Both the position numbers and the translations under genes were made by a program. Below the pieces are notes generated by a model. It saw nothing but the letters and a program-made list of their open reading frames with translations. It ran no database searches and was not told the origin of the DNA. From positions 1-6,043 of the forward strand of contig JACCQW010000269.1 of the NCBI GenBank assembly GCA_013813955.1: a stretch of DNA of 6,043 nt. The letters run 5' to 3'. Below are positions 1-3,832 of the stretch, one piece after another (the first letter of the stretch is position 1; each line of letters begins with the position of its first letter). Origin of the DNA: Solirubrobacterales bacterium (GTDB taxonomy: Bacteria > Actinomycetota > Thermoleophilia > Solirubrobacterales > Solirubrobacteraceae).

Positions 1-16
1 GCAGCGATCGCCGGAG

Positions 17-37
17 ACGACGGACGTACGACGGACG
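17..37. repeat. Short tandem direct repeat
   Basis: The 10-mer ACGACGGACG occurs at 17-26 and again at 28-37, separated by one T. It lies beyond the terminator of the tRNA-Val gene. No gene is visible in 1-75 on either strand and no function is evident; it may be chance in GC-rich DNA. Confidence 0.4.
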
Positions 38-75
38 CGGACAATTCGAGACGAACCAACAGCCGGTCCTAGAAC

Positions 76-103
76 GAAAAGACTCGCTTTTGCGGGGCTT
101 TTC
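76..103 (-). terminator. Hairpin terminator after tRNA-Val
   Basis: Arms at 76-87 and 92-103 form a 12-bp stem with one mismatch and one G-U pair around a 4-base loop (TTTT on plus, AAAA on minus). The stem ends are A- and T-rich, so a U-run (CUUUUC) lies in the descending arm when read on the minus strand. It begins 5 bases after the discriminator base of tRNA-Val. The near symmetry means it could act in both directions. Confidence 0.75.
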
Positions 104-107
104 TTAG

Positions 108-180
108 TGGGCGATACTGGGCTCGAACCAGTGACCTCCGCCTTGTCGAGGCGGCGCTCTCCCAGCTGAGCTAATCGCCC
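108..180 (-). tRNA. tRNA-Val (anticodon GAC)
   Basis: Read on the minus strand this folds into a complete cloverleaf. The acceptor stem is GGGCGAU/AUCGCCC, the D arm GCUC/GAGC, the anticodon stem CCGCC/GGCGG, the variable loop 5 bases, and the T arm ACUGG-UUCGAGC-CCAGU. The discriminator is A73, and CCA is not encoded. The anticodon loop UCGACAA places GAC at 34-36, which reads GUC (and GUU) valine codons; A73 fits valine. Position 33 is C instead of the near-universal U. The sequence is otherwise intact and is followed by a terminator, so the gene is probably functional. Confidence 0.93.
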
Positions 181-191
181 TGGGAGCGGCG

Positions 192-197
192 AGGATA
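192..197 (-). promoter_or_regulatory. Possible -10 box for tRNA-Val
   Basis: On the minus strand TATCCT (TAnnnT) lies 11 bases upstream of the mature tRNA 5' end, a usual distance for a tRNA promoter. No convincing TTGACA-like -35 is present at 16-18 bases spacing. Confidence 0.4.
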
Positions 198-252
198 GCA
201 GCGGTTCAGGGCCCGCCGGGGTCGTCGTCGGGGGCGTGGGCGCTCTCGAAGA

Positions 253-384
253 TTGGACGTCGTCGAGGTCCCGGGCGCGGGCCGACGTGCGTTTCATCGC
301 GAGGAGCACGGGGAGCGAGCAGACCCTGATGACAGCGCCATCGAGGTCGACATCGAGCAGCTCGCGGAGCCGGAGCCCCGCGCT
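253..384 (-). pseudogene. Remnant of nucleotidyltransferase-like protein (C-terminal part)
   Basis: In one minus-strand frame this stretch reads RELLDVDLDGAVIRV, then a short linker, then LLAMKRTSARARDLDDV. This resembles the C-terminal end of small nucleotidyltransferase-fold proteins (AbiEii or DUF6036 type), where a strand 'dGvxVrVaSLedLiamKraagRprDLaDv' closes the domain. The N-terminal catalytic part (GS and DxD motifs) is absent: the frame opens only at the end of the neighbouring remnant. On the 3' side the frame has no stop and runs into the tRNA-Val gene, so the natural terminus is lost. I therefore call it a decayed fragment. The family assignment rests on pattern memory only. The wider gap 181-563 holds no intact gene. 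Confidence 0.42.
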
Positions 385-509
385 CAGCGTCGTGCGGCGC
401 CGCTGAAGGTGGACAGGAACTCGCTCAGCGCCAACCCCTCGGCGAGGTTGACTGCCGGCGAGCGCCGCGCCTGCTCACGCAGCCGGCGTCGCCTGGCGAT
501 CGGGTGGCG
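384..509 (-). pseudogene. Remnant of small helical partner protein
   Basis: A minus-strand frame ending in TGA at 384-386 reads RRLREQA, then RRSPAVNLAEGLALSEF, then LSTFSGAARR. It has the look of the short helical proteins often encoded just upstream of small nucleotidyltransferases in actinobacteria, possibly antitoxin-like. No ATG or GTG start lies in frame within a sensible distance: going upstream, the frame runs past 509 into DNA preceding tRNA-Cys. Its stop directly abuts the nucleotidyltransferase remnant, as if the first part of that gene had been deleted. Alternatively this is a coincidental open stretch in GC-rich DNA. Both the family link and the decay are inferred. Confidence 0.35.
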
Positions 510-544
510 TGTGGTGGGGCGCGCAGCCGGTGCGCGATCCCATC

Positions 545-550
545 TAGGCT
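545..550 (+). promoter_or_regulatory. Possible -10 box for tRNA-Cys
   Basis: TAGGCT (TAnnnT) ends 13 bases before the mature 5' end of tRNA-Cys. There is no clear -35 element at the expected spacing. Confidence 0.35.
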
Positions 551-563
551 TCCAGCAGTCCCC

Positions 564-634
564 GGCGCCGTGGCGGAGTGGCTACGCAGCGGCCTGCAAA
601 GCCGTTTACACCAGTTCGATTCTGGTCGGCGCCT
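564..634 (+). tRNA. tRNA-Cys (anticodon GCA)
   Basis: This is a complete cloverleaf. The acceptor stem is GGCGCCG/CGGCGCC, the short D stem GCG/CGC, the anticodon stem GCGGC/GCCGU with loop CUGCAAA (U33, anticodon GCA), and the T arm ACCAG-UUCGAUU-CUGGU. The discriminator is U73, the known identity base for cysteinyl-tRNA synthetase. CCA is not encoded. A GC-rich hairpin follows five bases downstream. The gene diverges from tRNA-Val, with decayed protein-coding sequence between them. Confidence 0.96.
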
Positions 635-638
635 CTCA

Positions 639-668
639 CGAAAGCCCCGCCTCAGGCGGGGGCTTTCG
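639..668 (+). terminator. Hairpin terminator after tRNA-Cys
   Basis: Arm 639-651 (CGAAAGCCCCGCC) pairs with 655-668 (GGCGGGGGCTTTCG), leaving one unpaired base in the 3' arm and a 3-base loop. The outer stem has the A-run/T-run layout (GAAAG/CTTTC) of a bacterial intrinsic terminator, though the U-tract is short. It could also serve the convergent minus-strand gene at 748-948. Confidence 0.75.
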
Positions 669-672
669 CGCG

Positions 673-717
673 CTCGGGACACGTAGGTGCACAGCGAACG
701 TGTCCCCGTGTCCCGAG
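673..717. repeat. 11-bp perfect inverted repeat with duplicated arm
   Basis: CTCGGGACACG (673-683) is perfectly complementary to CGTGTCCCGAG (707-717). The 8-mer CGTGTCCC is present twice in tandem (699-706 and 707-714), so the left arm can pair with either copy: an 8-bp stem with a 15-base loop, or an 11-bp stem with a 23-base loop. It lies between the tRNA-Cys terminator and the end of the convergent minus-strand gene. It may be a second, bidirectional terminator or an element remnant. Confidence 0.75.
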
Positions 718-747
718 AATCGCCCGTCCACCGCTCGGACTACCGTC

Positions 748-948
748 TCAGGAACGCCGGGTGAGGCGTCGGGCGAAGCGCGCGCCGAGCCAGGCCCGGC
801 TCTCGACCTTCATCACCGGCTGGTATGCGGTCGGGGGAGCGGGGCCATGACCCAGCGCCCACTGAACCTGGGCCGGGTCGTAACCCAGTTGCGCCGCCCG
901 ACGCATGATGCGGTCGACCTCCTGCCGCTCTTGATCCTGCCTGTCCAT
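748..948 (-). CDS. Small hypothetical protein (66 aa)
   Basis: I do not recognise the family. The 66-residue product starts MDRQDQERQEVDRIM. It has a charged N-terminal helix (about residues 2-20), then LGYDPAQVQWALG (21-33), which looks like a second helix, a proline-rich turn (GPAPPTAYQP, 35-44), and a strongly basic C-terminus (RFARRLTRRS). There is no signal peptide, membrane segment or metal site. The ATG at 948 is chosen because GGGGGT stands about 4 bases upstream as a ribosome site, whereas the much longer upstream extension would run across the oppositely oriented 63-aa gene and into the SnoaL-like gene. The arginine-rich tail might contact nucleic acid, which is speculation. It is convergent with tRNA-Cys and divergent from the 63-aa gene. 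Confidence 0.6.
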   Translation of the reverse strand: MDRQDQERQEVDRIMRRAAQLGYDPAQVQWALGHGPAPPTAYQPVMKVESRAWLGARFARRLTRRS

Positions 949-972
949 CGTGACCCCCGGACGGCCGATCAG

Positions 973-978
973 ACCATA
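973..978 (-). promoter_or_regulatory. Possible -10 box for the 66-aa gene
   Basis: On the minus strand TATGGT lies 24 bases upstream of the ATG at 948, leaving room for a short leader with the GGGGGT ribosome site. No good -35 hexamer is evident. The gap 949-1125 otherwise shows no coding sequence and appears to be a divergent promoter region. Confidence 0.3.
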
Positions 979-1112
979 AGAGTTCCTTCGGATGTGACAC
1001 GACGTACCCGGTGGGGGTAGCGCGCACGCGTTCATATGTGGGCCGTCGGATGACGGGCCCTGAGTTGGAGACGTGCGCTGGCAGGGAGGGCTGGAGAGCT
1101 GGACACCGGCGG

Positions 1113-1118
1113 TAGCCT
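1113..1118 (+). promoter_or_regulatory. -10 box TAGCCT, leaderless start of the 63-aa gene
   Basis: TAGCCT is followed by exactly 7 bases and then the ATG at 1126. A TAnnnT box about 7 bases before the start codon places transcription start at or next to the A of ATG. That is the signature of leaderless transcripts, which are frequent in actinobacteria. There is no Shine-Dalgarno in those 7 bases (ctctccc). The same hexamer and spacing recur before the MobA-like gene at 2349. Confidence 0.6.
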
Positions 1119-1125
1119 CTCTCCC

Positions 1126-1317
1126 ATGCCCATTCCCAGTGAACCCCTTCAGCCCAAGCCGCTCGAGCTCACCACGAAGGACGGGCGCAAGGTCACGCTG
1201 AAGATCTCCGGTCTGACGCCGCGCGTGGAGCCGTCTGCCACCGAGGAGCGCGGCAGCGCAGAGCCGCCGCGCGACGATCCGCGGCCCCCGTTCGACCCGA
1301 ATCACGCCGGGATCTGA
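1126..1317 (+). CDS. Small hypothetical protein (63 aa)
   Basis: The family is not recognised. After a proline-rich start (MPIPSEPLQPKPL), residues 14-29 (LELTTKDGRKVTLKIS) look like a beta-hairpin with a DGR turn. The remainder (about 30-63) is rich in Pro, Glu, Arg and Asp and is probably disordered. There is no signal peptide or membrane helix. The coding call rests on three things: a clean ATG start 7 bases after a TAGCCT -10 box, a Lys/Thr content unlike the random GC-rich shadow frames, and a position between genes with no overlap. It converges on the SnoaL-like operon, whose last stop is 46 bases away. Confidence 0.62.
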   Translation: MPIPSEPLQPKPLELTTKDGRKVTLKISGLTPRVEPSATEERGSAEPPRDDPRPPFDPNHAGI

Positions 1318-1326
1318 CGCTCCCGG
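1307..1326 (+). terminator. Weak hairpin at the end of the 63-aa gene
   Basis: CCGGGA (1307-1312) pairs with TCCCGG (1321-1326) across an 8-base loop that contains the TGA stop. There is no T-run after it, so terminator function is doubtful. Confidence 0.25.
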
Positions 1327-1363
1327 AGTACCGTCGGTCGACTCGTGCGGCAGTCGGCTTGAC

Positions 1364-1789
1364 TCAGCGCGTTTCTTCCCGCCGGCCAGCGAGGTCGAGT
1401 GCCTGGGCACGGGTCCGCAGCCAAGCCACGCGCACAACCTTGCCGCCACGGATGGTCCAGAGGCCGGCCATGTGCTCCCACTCGACCTCGACTCCACTCC
1501 CCCGGCCCCTGCCACGGTAGGAGAAGACCGAGACCACCTGTTCACCGATGTCGATCACCTCGTCCACATCGGTCTCGACATACTCCCACGCGTCGTACCA
1601 GTCTCGGAAGGCCGTCTGCACTTCATCGATGCCGTGGAAGTGACCCTGTCCCGTGAAGTCCGCGAAGGGGGAATGCGTGAAGTCCATCGTCACGTCCGGG
1701 TCATAGAGGGCCAAGACCGCTGCTGCCCGGTCGCGCAGGTTCACGGCATCGAGCATCCACCGCACGATCTCGACGTTCTCCTGCGACAT
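1364..1789 (-). CDS. SnoaL-like / NTF2-like domain protein (second gene of operon)
   Basis: This is a 141-residue cone-fold (SnoaL/NTF2-like) protein. The start 'MSQENVEIVRWMLDAVNLRD' is the N-terminal helix of the family. It is followed by the strand region LALYDPDVTMDF (26-37), a GxDEVQTAFRDWYDAWE helix (53-69), the strand IGEQVVSVFSYRGRGRGSGVEVEW (81-104) with its RGrGSG turn, and a closing GGKVVRVAWLRTRAQALDLAG (115-135). This layout recurs in large paralogous sets in Thermoleophilia. Members range from polyketide cyclases and epoxide hydrolases to proteins of unknown function, so no reaction can be assigned. The ATG at 1789 lies 3 bases after the stop of the upstream paralogue, with GGAG about 10 bases before it. 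The pair should be co-transcribed. Confidence 0.88.
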   Translation of the reverse strand: MSQENVEIVRWMLDAVNLRDRAAAVLALYDPDVTMDFTHSPFADFTGQGHFHGIDEVQTAFRDWYDAWEYVETDVDEVIDIGEQVVSVFSYRGRGRGSGVEVEWEHMAGLWTIRGGKVVRVAWLRTRAQALDLAGRREETR

Positions 1790-1792
1790 CGT

Positions 1793-2203
1793 CTAGGGCT
1801 CCGTCAGGCCCACGGCCTCGAGAGCCTCCTGCTCGGTGGTGTACACGCGTCCGACCGCGGCCCTCCCGCCACGCATCTCGAAGACGGCCCACGTGACCTG
1901 ATGAAGCGGAATGCCGCTCGCCCGGCCGATTGCATCGAGATCCACCCTTACGAGGACACGGTCGCCGAGTTCTCGCAACGTAACCGGGTCGGCAACGACG
2001 CGCTCCCAGGCCTCGCCCTGGATCGCGACGTAGTCCGACAGCGCTTCGTGGCCGCGATACACGGCGTCCTCCACAAGGCCGCCGCCGGTGAACGCCGGTC
2101 GCCACTCGCCGTCGGCGGTCCACAGTGTGCGCATGGCGTCGGCATCGCCCGCGTTGAACGCCGCGAGGATCCGGCGCACGACCTCCACCTTCTCAGACGA
2201 CAT
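1793..2203 (-). CDS. SnoaL-like / NTF2-like domain protein (first gene of operon)
   Basis: This 136-residue protein is a paralogue of the next gene in the operon. It starts MSSEKVEVVRRILAAFNAGD (N-terminal helix), then TLWTADGEWRPAF (27-39) on the first strands, GHEALSDYVAIQGEAW (51-66), the strand LGDRVLVRVDLDAIGRASGIPL (79-100), in which the usual RGrGSG turn is changed to GRASG, and RVYTTEQEALEAVGL (119-133), the typical 'f.d..eALeaaGL' ending. The start at 2203 is taken because it gives the canonical N-terminus; longer frames read into the MobA-like gene. The function and substrate are unknown; a small hydrophobic ligand in the cone is the family norm. It is transcribed divergently from the MobA-like gene. 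Confidence 0.9.
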   Translation of the reverse strand: MSSEKVEVVRRILAAFNAGDADAMRTLWTADGEWRPAFTGGGLVEDAVYRGHEALSDYVAIQGEAWERVVADPVTLRELGDRVLVRVDLDAIGRASGIPLHQVTWAVFEMRGGRAAVGRVYTTEQEALEAVGLTEP

Positions 2204-2212
2204 TGCCGGCCC

Positions 2213-2218
2213 AGTATC
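2213..2218 (-). promoter_or_regulatory. Possible -10 box for the SnoaL-like operon
   Basis: On the minus strand GATACT lies 9 bases before the ATG at 2203. It matches TATACT except for its first base. If used, the leader would be only 2-3 bases, and no Shine-Dalgarno is visible before this ATG. No -35 is obvious. The gap 2204-2348 contains this and the divergent MobA-like promoter, with no coding sequence. Confidence 0.35.
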
Positions 2219-2335
2219 GCTGAGAGGAGGCGGGGTCCGCTTGCATTCCGGGCCAGGCCGCTCGGCTCTCCGACGGCCGGCGCGTGGCCGGCACGGTACC
2301 TGCGCCGGACGAACGTGTGGCAGGGCCCCGCTCCC

Positions 2336-2341
2336 TAGCCT
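2336..2341 (+). promoter_or_regulatory. -10 box TAGCCT, leaderless start of the MobA-like gene
   Basis: TAGCCT is followed by 7 bases and the GTG start at 2349. Hexamer and spacing are identical to those before the 63-aa gene at 1126. There is no Shine-Dalgarno between box and start. This supports GTG 2349 as the start rather than any codon of the longer upstream frame. Confidence 0.6.
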
Positions 2342-2348
2342 TGGCGAC

Positions 2349-3188
2349 GTGGACGAATTCGGCGCCATCGTGCTCGCGGGGGGACGCTCCTCGCGGATGG
2401 GCACGCCGAAGGCGGGACTGGAGTGGCACGGCTCGACGCTGCTGCGCCGCGCGGTGGGGCTCGTCGGCCGTACGGTGGACGTGCCCGTGGTCGTCGTGCG
2501 CGCTGCCGGACAAGAGCTGCCCGCGCTGCCGGCCTGCGTGGAGATCGTGCAGGACGCGCACGAGGGCCGCGGGCCCCTCGCCGGGATCGCCGCCGGCCTC
2601 GCGGTGCTCGCGGGCCGCGCCGAGACGGCGTTCGTGACGAGCACCGACGCGCCGCTGCTGCACCCCGCATTCGTGCACCACGTCGTCCGGGCCCTGGATG
2701 GCGAGCATGACGTGGCGGTACCCGAGGCCCACGGCCACCGCCATCCGCTCGCCGCCGCCTACCGCACGGCGCTCGCGCCGGTCGTCGGCGAGCTCGTGGC
2801 CGGCCGCCGCCTGCGCACAGCGGCGCTCCTCGAGCGCTGCCGCCCGCAGCGCCTGGACGACCGCGCCCTCCTCGCCGACCCGGCGATCGCGGCCCTGGAC
2901 CCCGAGCTGGACTCCCTCCTGAACCTCAACGAGCCGGCCGACTACGAGGCGGCGCGTGCGCGGCCGGCGCCGGTGGTGAGCGTGCGCTGCTCGGGCGCCC
3001 TGCGCCGCGAGGGGAACCCGTTGGCGGCCCGCGCCGCGACCCTCGCCCACACGGCTGCGGCCGTGAAGCTCGTCCTCGACGAGCACGTCCTCGTCACGCT
3101 GAACGGCGAGGCGATCGCCCCCGACCCCGAGGTGCCCCTGGCCACCGGCGACGCGGTGGCCTTTCTCACCGCGGGCGCCGGCCGGTAG
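2349..3188 (+). CDS. MobA-like molybdenum cofactor nucleotidyltransferase with C-terminal MoaD/ThiS-like domain
   Basis: The product is 279 residues. The MobA family transfers GMP (or CMP in MocA-type enzymes) from the NTP to molybdopterin in the cytoplasm. Residues 7-24 carry the nucleotide-binding motif, LAGGRSSRMGTPKAGL, with R16 and K21 conserved. VTSTDAPLLHP (96-106) is the equivalent of the 'xCDxP' metal-binding motif, with D100 as likely ligand. RHPLAAAYR (131-139) and LNLNEPADY (191-199, the NxNTPxD-type motif) complete the domain by about residue 205. Residues 209-279 form a beta-grasp MoaD/ThiS-like tail: VVSVRCSGALRREGNPL, then VLVTLNGEAIAPD (247-259) and PLATGDAVAFL (263-273). It ends TAGAGR instead of the Gly-Gly needed for adenylation and thiocarboxylation. 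Whether the tail is a degenerate or regulatory domain is open. GTG 2349 is chosen from the leaderless -10 box and the motif beginning at residue 7. No other Moco gene is in the window. Confidence 0.88.
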   Translation: MDEFGAIVLAGGRSSRMGTPKAGLEWHGSTLLRRAVGLVGRTVDVPVVVVRAAGQELPALPACVEIVQDAHEGRGPLAGIAAGLAVLAGRAETAFVTSTDAPLLHPAFVHHVVRALDGEHDVAVPEAHGHRHPLAAAYRTALAPVVGELVAGRRLRTAALLERCRPQRLDDRALLADPAIAALDPELDSLLNLNEPADYEAARARPAPVVSVRCSGALRREGNPLAARAATLAHTAAAVKLVLDEHVLVTLNGEAIAPDPEVPLATGDAVAFLTAGAGR

Positions 3189-3203
3189 CGGGCGCCCCGG
3201 CGC
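3175..3203 (+). terminator. GC-rich hairpin at the end of the MobA-like gene
   Basis: GCGCCGG (3175-3181) pairs perfectly with CCGGCGC (3197-3203) across a 15-base loop containing the TAG stop. There is no U-run downstream, so it is only a candidate for termination or mRNA 3'-end protection. Confidence 0.3.
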
Positions 3204-3237
3204 ATTGGCCCGCGGGCGCGGTTGGGAGGATCAGCGC

Positions 3238-3336
3238 ATGAAGCGCACGGACGTACTGCTCGAAGCGCTTACACTCGGCGTGCTGGCGTTAGCAGCCGAC
3301 GTGCGCGCTCATGCCTCAGGCGCCGCCGGCTCGTAG
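3238..3336 (+). CDS. Possible short ORF (32 aa)
   Basis: The ATG at 3238 follows a strong Shine-Dalgarno, GGGAGG at 3224-3229, with about 8 bases spacing, which is rare in this window where most starts look leaderless. The 32-residue product starts MKRTDVLLEALTLGVLALAADV. It contains a hydrophobic stretch at residues 6-20, which could be an amphipathic or short membrane helix, and ends SGAAGS. The last 28 bases run antisense to the end of the PPOX-family gene. It could be a genuine microprotein or the truncated 5' end of a lost gene. I know no homologue. Confidence 0.32.
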   Translation: MKRTDVLLEALTLGVLALAADVRAHASGAAGS

Positions 3337-3758
3337 GAGAGGTCGCGGGCGCGCAGCGCGACCGGGACCACCCGCACGAACCTCGTGCTGGGGTCATCGA
3401 ACACACCGTGCTCGAAGCGATCCCAACGACCCTCGTGGGCACCGAGGTAGCGCCGTCCCCAGCGCCGTGCCCGGCTGGCATCGAACGCCAGCAGCTCGGC
3501 GCTCCCCCTCGCGGTGACCTGCAGCACTTGCCCGGTCTGCAGATTGCAGGTGTCGACCACGACCGCGACGCGCGGGTCCCGTTCGACGATCACCGGCAAG
3601 CGCGACCACCCCCCGGTCAGCCACCAGAAGACCCGGTCCTCCCACAGGTACCAGACGGGCCTGACCGTCGGGCCGGCGGTGGCCACGCGAGCGATCAGCG
3701 GCCGCTGCAGGAACTCGTCGAGATCAAAGCCCGCATCGACCCGCCATCCGGTGCCCAT
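3309..3758 (-). CDS. PPOX-family (pyridoxamine 5'-phosphate oxidase-like) FMN/F420 split-barrel protein
   Basis: The product is 149 residues, the usual length for single-domain members. The split beta-barrel can be followed: FDLDEFLQRPLIARVAT (11-27, lead helix and first strand), VRPVWYLWEDRVFWWLT (32-48), the WSRLPVIVERDPRVAVVVD segment (51-69) where the family binds the phosphate of its flavin, GQVLQVTARGSAELL (76-90), and a C-terminal helix plus strand TRFVRVVPVALRARDL (125-140). Families of this fold use FMN, F420 or haem and often reduce or oxidise small substrates; the ligand here cannot be told from sequence alone. ATG 3758 is chosen because it directly precedes the family N-terminus. 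The longer frame to 3848 would overlap the start of the divergent lyase gene. It is divergent from the lyase-hydratase operon. Confidence 0.85.
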   Translation of the reverse strand: MGTGWRVDAGFDLDEFLQRPLIARVATAGPTVRPVWYLWEDRVFWWLTGGWSRLPVIVERDPRVAVVVDTCNLQTGQVLQVTARGSAELLAFDASRARRWGRRYLGAHEGRWDRFEHGVFDDPSTRFVRVVPVALRARDLSYEPAAPEA

Positions 3759-3774
3759 GGCGCCGATGATGCAC

Positions 3775-3792
3775 CCTCGAGCCGACTCGAGG
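3775..3792. promoter_or_regulatory. Inverted repeat, candidate operator in a divergent promoter
   Basis: CCTCGAG (3775-3781), CCGA (3782-3785), CTCGAGG (3786-3792): perfect 7-bp arms with a 4-base spacer. It lies in the 74-bp gap between the PPOX-family and lyase genes, between the minus-strand TTGACC -35 and the PPOX start. A dimeric regulator bound here would cover both divergent promoters. The regulator is not in the window. Confidence 0.55.
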
Positions 3793-3796
3793 TCAA
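3791..3796 (-). promoter_or_regulatory. Candidate -35 box for the PPOX-family gene
   Basis: On the minus strand this reads TTGACC, one base off TTGACA. A poor -10 candidate, CATCAT at 3766-3771, lies 19 bases further on and 7 bases before the ATG at 3758, so the transcript could be leaderless. The spacer is long and the -10 imperfect. Confidence 0.4.
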
Positions 3797-3811
3797 GCCT
3801 GCGCGATCGGG

Positions 3812-3817
3812 TAGGTT
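3812..3817 (+). promoter_or_regulatory. Candidate -10 box for the lyase-hydratase operon
   Basis: TAGGTT (TAnnnT) lies 15 bases before the ATG at 3833. Transcription would start about 8 bases before the ATG, giving a very short leader without a Shine-Dalgarno. No clear -35 is seen. Confidence 0.45.
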
Positions 3818-3832
3818 CGGCGTCGCCTGCCG

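Noticed and set aside
425..682. 85-aa minus-strand open frame over tRNA-Cys
   Set aside because: It is the antisense of an intact tRNA and terminator. A different frame in the same stretch gives the more protein-like remnant.
253..1020. 255-aa plus-strand open frame
   Set aside because: It runs through tRNA-Cys and its terminator and across the oppositely oriented 66-aa gene; its composition is that of random GC-rich DNA.
949..1545. Upstream part of a 265-aa minus-strand frame (748-1545)
   Set aside because: It overlaps the 63-aa gene and the SnoaL-like gene in other frames. Only the last 66 codons, after a ribosome site, look real.
1472..2338. 288-aa plus-strand open frame
   Set aside because: It is antisense to both SnoaL-like genes, which have clear family motifs; it is a shadow of GC-rich codon bias.
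2088..2348. Longer N-terminus for the MobA-like protein
   Set aside because: It would overlap the SnoaL-like operon start and add about 87 residues before the motif that normally stands near residue 10. The TAGCCT-N7-GTG arrangement supports 2349.
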